Source of the DNA: Candidatus Omnitrophota bacterium
Lineage (GTDB): Bacteria > Omnitrophota > Gorgyraeia > Gorgyraeales > Gorgyraeaceae
Assembly (NCBI GenBank): GCA_018817035.1
Contig: JAHIUV010000008.1
Span: 1 to 16,965, forward strand
Direction: 5' to 3'
DNA: 16,965 nucleotides
In this document: positions 13,026-16,965 of the stretch, piece after piece
Layout: every line of letters begins with the position of its first letter
Numbering within the stretch: the stretch's first letter is position 1
Program-made: the position numbers and the translations under genes
Notes under the pieces: model-generated
What the model was told of the DNA's origin: nothing
What the model saw: the letters and a program-made list of their open reading frames with translations, nothing else
Databases searched by the model: none

Positions 13026-14909
13026 ATGATAAAGAATGAATATGATGTTATAGTCGTTGGAGCCGGACATGCCGGTATCGAGGCTGCTCTTGCTTCAGCC
13101 AGGATGGGCTGCGGGACTTTGCTTATTACGATGGATGTCGATAAGATAGGCTATATGTCTTGTAATCCCTCGATAGGCGGCATCGGAAAAGGCCAGCTTG
13201 TAAAAGAAATAGATGCCCTTGGAGGAGAGATGGCAAAGGCCGCGGACGCGTGTGGTATACAATTTCGCATGCTCAACAGAAGTAAAGGGCCCGCGGTATG
13301 GTCATCGAGGGCGCAAATAGACAGGGCGTTATATATAAAATACATGAAAGGCGTTACCTCGCGCTCGAAAAAACTCGACGTGCTGGAAGGCTGTGTGTCA
13401 GGTATAATAGTTAAAAACAAAGCCGCGCGCGGAGTAAAGCTCAGCGACGGAAGATCTATAAAGTCAAGAGCAGTGATCCTTACGCCGGGGACATTTTTGA
13501 ACGGTGTGATACATATTGGCCTTGAGCATTTTTCCGGAGGCAGGCTGGGAGATCCAGCGTCTCTCGGACTTTCGGAAGAGCTTGGGTCTTTTGGTTTCAA
13601 TATAATGAAACTCAAAACAGGCACTACCGCCCGGATCGACGGGAGGACGATAAATTTTTCAAAAATGAAAAAACAAACCGGTGATGAACCTCCTGTCCCT
13701 TTTTCTTTTTCCACAAAGACCATAAAAAGAAAACAGGCGAATTGCTATATTACCTACACAAATAAAAAGACGCATGAGATAATCCGCGCCTCACTTGATC
13801 GTTCACCTCTTTATACCGGAAAGATAAAATCTACCGGGGTCAGATATTGCCCGTCTATAGAGGACAAGATAGTAAGGTTCAGCGACAGGGACAGGCATCA
13901 GGTATTTTTAGAACCCGAAGGATTGGACACTGACCAGTATTATCCGAACGGTATATCAACAAGCCTTCCGCGTGATGTTCAGCTTGCCTTGATAAGGAGC
14001 ATCTCCGGGCTTGAAAGGGCGGAGATACTGGTGCCGGGTTACGGCATAGAGTATGATTTTATAGACCCTACACAGCTCAAGCCTACGCTTGAGGCCAAGT
14101 TTATTAAAAACCTTTATAACGCCGGACAAATAAACGGGACCACAGGTTATGAGGAAGCAGCTGCCCAGGGACTTATGGCCGGGATAAACGCGGCGCTTGG
14201 CGTTAAAAATAAAGTAGCTTTTGTCCTGGACCGCTCACAGGCTTATATAGGTGTCTTGATAGACGATCTGGTAACGAAGGGCACTAACGAACCTTACAGG
14301 ATGTTTACTTCTCGCGTCGAGTATAGGCTGGTGCTCAGGGAGGACAATGCCGACATAAGGCTCGGAGGAATGGGATACAAGCTTGGACTTATACCCAGGA
14401 CGCGTTATAAAAAACTGCTGCTTAAGAAGAAAAAAATAGACAGGGAAATAGAAAAGATGGGGAAGATAAAAGTTTATCCCACCAATACGACAAATAACAG
14501 GTTGAAAAAATATAATATCCCGCCGGTTAACAACGTAATGAGCCTGGCGGACCTTTTGAAAAGGCCGCATATGAATTTTGGCATGCTCAGGGCTATTGAT
14601 AGCCGAAAGAAGATCTTGTCCGCGGACGAGATAAAAGGAATAGAAATAGAGATAAAATACAAGGGTTTTATCGACAGGCAAAAGAGAGAAATAGAGAATT
14701 TTAAGAGGATAGAGAGCATAAAGATACCGGAAGGTTTTACTTTCGTCTCTGTCCCCGGGCTTTCAAAAGAGATAGTGGAAAAACTTTCAGTAGTGAGGCC
14801 TTTAAACCTTGGCCAGGCATCCCGGATATCCGGCGTGACGCCTGTCGCCATAGCTGTATTGATGATATACTTAAAAAAATGGAAAACGGAAAATTACGCA
14901 AGAAGATAG
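13026..14909 (+). CDS. mnmG: tRNA uridine-5-carboxymethylaminomethyl(34) synthesis enzyme MnmG (GidA)
   Basis: FAD enzyme that with MnmE modifies wobble U34 of tRNAs. Of normal length at 627 residues from ATG 13026. The N-terminus has the FAD dinucleotide motif VIVVGAGHAGIEAA; other signatures are CNPSIGGIGKG, RYCPSIEDKIVRF, HQVFLEPEG, PGYGIEYDFIDPTQL and NGTTGYEEAAAQGL, and the C-terminal helical domain ends in SRISGVTPVAIAVLMIYLK. The frame is open upstream to a TTG at 12963, but that extension has no family similarity and would overlap the promoter, so 13026 is used. No Shine-Dalgarno precedes it. The gene overlaps the next one by 31 bases, indicating a tightly coupled operon with the QueG-like gene and guaA. 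Confidence 0.96.
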   Translation: MIKNEYDVIVVGAGHAGIEAALASARMGCGTLLITMDVDKIGYMSCNPSIGGIGKGQLVKEIDALGGEMAKAADACGIQFRMLNRSKGPAVWSSRAQIDRALYIKYMKGVTSRSKKLDVLEGCVSGIIVKNKAARGVKLSDGRSIKSRAVILTPGTFLNGVIHIGLEHFSGGRLGDPASLGLSEELGSFGFNIMKLKTGTTARIDGRTINFSKMKKQTGDEPPVPFSFSTKTIKRKQANCYITYTNKKTHEIIRASLDRSPLYTGKIKSTGVRYCPSIEDKIVRFSDRDRHQVFLEPEGLDTDQYYPNGISTSLPRDVQLALIRSISGLERAEILVPGYGIEYDFIDPTQLKPTLEAKFIKNLYNAGQINGTTGYEEAAAQGLMAGINAALGVKNKVAFVLDRSQAYIGVLIDDLVTKGTNEPYRMFTSRVEYRLVLREDNADIRLGGMGYKLGLIPRTRYKKLLLKKKKIDREIEKMGKIKVYPTNTTNNRLKKYNIPPVNNVMSLADLLKRPHMNFGMLRAIDSRKKILSADEIKGIEIEIKYKGFIDRQKREIENFKRIESIKIPEGFTFVSVPGLSKEIVEKLSVVRPLNLGQASRISGVTPVAIAVLMIYLKKWKTENYARR

Positions 14910-15565
14910 AAAAACTCGCTTATGGATCAGGCGCGTCGCTTTTTGGCGTAGCCGATATAAGAGGCCTTAAAAAAGAATTTCATTTTTCAGATGAAATTTT
15001 AACGCATTTTGATTACGCTATATCCATAGGTCTCAGATTGTCCGACGCGATACTGGAGGAGATAAAGGGCATTCCGACAAGGTTATATTATTACCATTAT
15101 CGTCAGGTTAATGCATCCCTGGATCAGTTAGCCCTGAAACTAGCTGGTTTTTTACAGTCCGAAGGTTATAGCGCGTTGCCTGTCCCGGCGTCACAGATAG
15201 TAGACTGGGAGAAGCAGGAAGGCCATGTTTCGCATAAGAGGATAGGAGAATTAGCCGGCCTTGGGTTTATCGGCAGGAATAACTTGCTTGTAAATCCGGA
15301 ATTAGGAGCGCGTTTCAGGCTGGTGACGGTACTCACTGATGCCTCCATGGATCTTGATCGACCTCTGGGCATTGATTGTGGTGAATGCAGAGTTTGTATT
15401 GATGCCTGTCCCGCCGGAGCCATAAAAGAAAACTTCCGGGAGTTTGAGCATGTGGCTTGTTATAAAAAACTCAAGGAGTTTAAGGACAAGAGTATGGTAA
15501 GTCAATTTATTTGCGGAGTTTGTGTTAAAGCGTGTAGAGGTAAAATATGCAAAAAGATACAGTAG
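14879..15565 (+). CDS. Short QueG-like double [4Fe-4S] protein
   Basis: 228 residues, homologous to the core of epoxyqueuosine reductase QueG (COG1600). The hallmark AGLGFIGRNNLLVNPELGAR lies at 126-145. Cysteines C167, C170, C173 and C177, with C194, C212, C215 and C219, are arranged for two [4Fe-4S] clusters. Canonical QueG is about 300-390 residues with a C-terminal helical repeat region; this protein ends right after the second cluster. It also lacks the usual D-T-x-P-x-x-E-R stretch before AGLG, having D109-W-E-K-Q and SHKRIGEL instead. It may be a reduced QueG or a different cobalamin/Fe-S reductase; queF in the same window makes the first option attractive but does not prove it. No clear ribosome site; it overlaps mnmG by 31 and guaA by 19 bases. 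Confidence 0.75.
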   Translation: MENGKLRKKIEKLAYGSGASLFGVADIRGLKKEFHFSDEILTHFDYAISIGLRLSDAILEEIKGIPTRLYYYHYRQVNASLDQLALKLAGFLQSEGYSALPVPASQIVDWEKQEGHVSHKRIGELAGLGFIGRNNLLVNPELGARFRLVTVLTDASMDLDRPLGIDCGECRVCIDACPAGAIKENFREFEHVACYKKLKEFKDKSMVSQFICGVCVKACRGKICKKIQ

Positions 15566-16965
15566 TAGTCCTGGATTTTGGAGCGCAATATAATCAACTG
15601 ATAGCGCGGCGCGTAAGAGAATGCAATATTTATTGTGTACTGTTACCTTACAATACTTCCATAGCGAAGATTATGGCATTGAGGCCAAAGGCAATAATAA
15701 TGACCGGCGGCCCTTCCAGTATCTCCAGAAAAGATTCTCCGAAATGCGATCCGAAGATATTCGAGCTCGGCGTGCCTGTCCTTGGTATATGTTATGGCAT
15801 GCAGCTCATGGGGTATTTATTGGGCGGCAGGGTCGGACAGACCAGAAAACGCGAGTACGGCCACGCGGAATTGACCATCGACGACAGAAAGAACCTTTTT
15901 GCCGGACTTGGCAGAAAAGAAAAGGTGTGGATGAGCCACGGGGACCAGGTGTTGAAACTCCCTAAGGGTTTTGTGAGAATCGCTCATACTAAAAATTCCA
16001 GGGTCGCCAGTATGTGCCATCCTAAAAGTAAGTTTTACGGGGTTCAGTTTCACCCTGAGGTCGTACATACCCCGAAAGGTATGCTGATATTTGAGAATTT
16101 TCTTTACAGGATAGCGGGGTTGAAGCCGTCGTGGACAATGAAATCTTTTATCAAACAAGCGGTAAAGGACATATGCGCCATGGTAGGCAGGGAAAAGGTC
16201 GTACTTGGCCTTAGCGGAGGAGTCGATTCGTCTGTTACCGCGGCCCTATTGCAGAAGGCTATCGGCAAAAGACTTCATTGTATATTCGTGGACAACGGCT
16301 TACTAAGGAAGGGTGAGAGAAAGAGCGTCGTAGACTCTTTTAAGAAACATTTGCGTGTAAACCTGCATGTTGCCGACGCTGAAAAAGATTTTTTGAGAGA
16401 ACTGAAAAGTGTAGTCGACCCTGAGAAGAAGCGCAAGATAATAGGAAGGAAGTTTATCAGGGTATTCGAGAGAGAGGCCAGGGCTATCGGCAAAATAAAC
16501 TTTCTCGGCCAGGGCACTCTTTATCCGGATGTCATCGAAAGTGTCTCCGCTAAAGGCGGCCCGTCAGTGACCATAAAGACGCACCACAATGTCGGAGCGC
16601 TCCCTAAAAAAATGCAATTCAAGCTTATTGAACCATTAAAGGATTTATTTAAAGATGAAGTAAGGAGACTCGGAAAAGAACTGGGCTTAAATGATAAGCT
16701 TGTCTACCGGCAGCCGTTTCCCGGTCCGGGACTTGCGGTAAGGATACTCGGCGATATAACCAAAGAGCGCCTGGACATCTTGCGCGAGGCTGACGCGATC
16801 GTGCAGGAGGAAATGGAAAAATATGATGGGTATAAGGATATATGGCAGTCTTTCGCGGTGCTTTTGCCTGTCAAGAGCGTAGGTGTAATGGGAGACGAGA
16901 GGACTTACGAGAGCACTGTTGTTTTAAGGGTCGTAACCAGCCAGGACGCGATGACAGCTGACTGG
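15547..16965 (+). CDS. guaA: GMP synthase (glutamine-hydrolysing), 3' end outside window
   Basis: Converts XMP to GMP using glutamine and ATP. 473 codons are present with no stop; the family is about 510-525 residues, so roughly 40-50 C-terminal residues are missing beyond the edge. The class I glutaminase has its complete triad: C82 in GICYGMQ (80-86), H169 and E171 in GVQFHPEV (165-172). The PP-loop is SGGVDSS at 223-229, and the C-terminal dimerisation domain is visible (QPFPGPGLAVRILGD). The ATG at 15547 has AGAGG at 15536-15540 with six bases between and lies inside the end of the QueG-like gene, so translation is coupled. Unlike the PurF-like protein, its glutaminase looks functional. 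Confidence 0.96.
   Translation, partial: MQKDTVVVLDFGAQYNQLIARRVRECNIYCVLLPYNTSIAKIMALRPKAIIMTGGPSSISRKDSPKCDPKIFELGVPVLGICYGMQLMGYLLGGRVGQTRKREYGHAELTIDDRKNLFAGLGRKEKVWMSHGDQVLKLPKGFVRIAHTKNSRVASMCHPKSKFYGVQFHPEVVHTPKGMLIFENFLYRIAGLKPSWTMKSFIKQAVKDICAMVGREKVVLGLSGGVDSSVTAALLQKAIGKRLHCIFVDNGLLRKGERKSVVDSFKKHLRVNLHVADAEKDFLRELKSVVDPEKKRKIIGRKFIRVFEREARAIGKINFLGQGTLYPDVIESVSAKGGPSVTIKTHHNVGALPKKMQFKLIEPLKDLFKDEVRRLGKELGLNDKLVYRQPFPGPGLAVRILGDITKERLDILREADAIVQEEMEKYDGYKDIWQSFAVLLPVKSVGVMGDERTYESTVVLRVVTSQDAMTADW

Noticed and set aside
13151..13723. 190-residue open frame on the - strand.
   Set aside because: Antisense shadow of mnmG with low-complexity serine/proline content and no recognisable motif.
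15621..15965. A 114-residue + strand open frame.
   Set aside because: It is out of frame with guaA, whose continuous frame from 15547 carries the full glutaminase triad and PP-loop.

Overview
This is a gene-dense bacterial window in which every recognisable gene lies on the + strand. No close relative can be named from the sequence. The strong use of AGG/AGA for arginine and ATA for isoleucine, the GSI-alpha glutamine synthetase, the UPF0371 protein and the unusual PurF-like protein suggest an uncultured candidate-phylum bacterium, perhaps Omnitrophota-like. That taxonomic guess has low confidence.

Region 1 (1-3352): the tail of an unidentified gene, then a GAF-ANTAR regulator, queF (queuosine precursor synthesis), glnA (GSI-alpha glutamine synthetase) and an exported DUF3108 protein. 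They are closely packed with no internal promoter visible, so they are probably one transcript. An ANTAR antiterminator next to glnA fits nitrogen control.

Region 2 (about 3360-4990): an AT-richer defence or toxin-antitoxin island. It holds an orphan AbiEi-type antitoxin/repressor gene with a 26-bp palindrome over its promoter, then a HigBA-like RelE/XRE pair with its own 18-bp palindromic operator. The AbiEii toxin partner is absent; only an ATGA-overlapping five-codon ORF sits where it would start. An 18/20 direct repeat flanks the island.

Region 3 (4991-12752): gdhA (NADP-type glutamate dehydrogenase), carB without carA, a UPF0371/DUF1846 protein and a PurF-like phosphoribosyltransferase. 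Intrinsic terminators lie immediately before gdhA and carB. In both cases I see no convincing promoter between terminator and gene, so attenuation or regulated read-through is plausible. The PurF-like protein keeps its phosphoribosyltransferase and Fe-S residues but has lost the glutaminase nucleophile and other glutaminase active-site residues.

Region 4 (12753-16965): a 150-bp cluster of nested inverted and direct repeats, then a strong promoter whose predicted start almost coincides with the mnmG start codon (probable leaderless mRNA). mnmG, a short QueG-like double [4Fe-4S] protein and guaA follow, each overlapping the next. guaA runs off the window end.

Taken together, the window is concerned with assimilating ammonium (GlnA, GdhA) and spending amide or ammonia nitrogen (CarB, PurF-like, GuaA), with tRNA wobble modification genes (QueF, MnmG, QueG-like) interleaved. 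The best candidates for undescribed biology are the carB / UPF0371 / glutaminase-dead PurF-like operon and the terminator-gated nitrogen genes in a window that also encodes an ANTAR protein.
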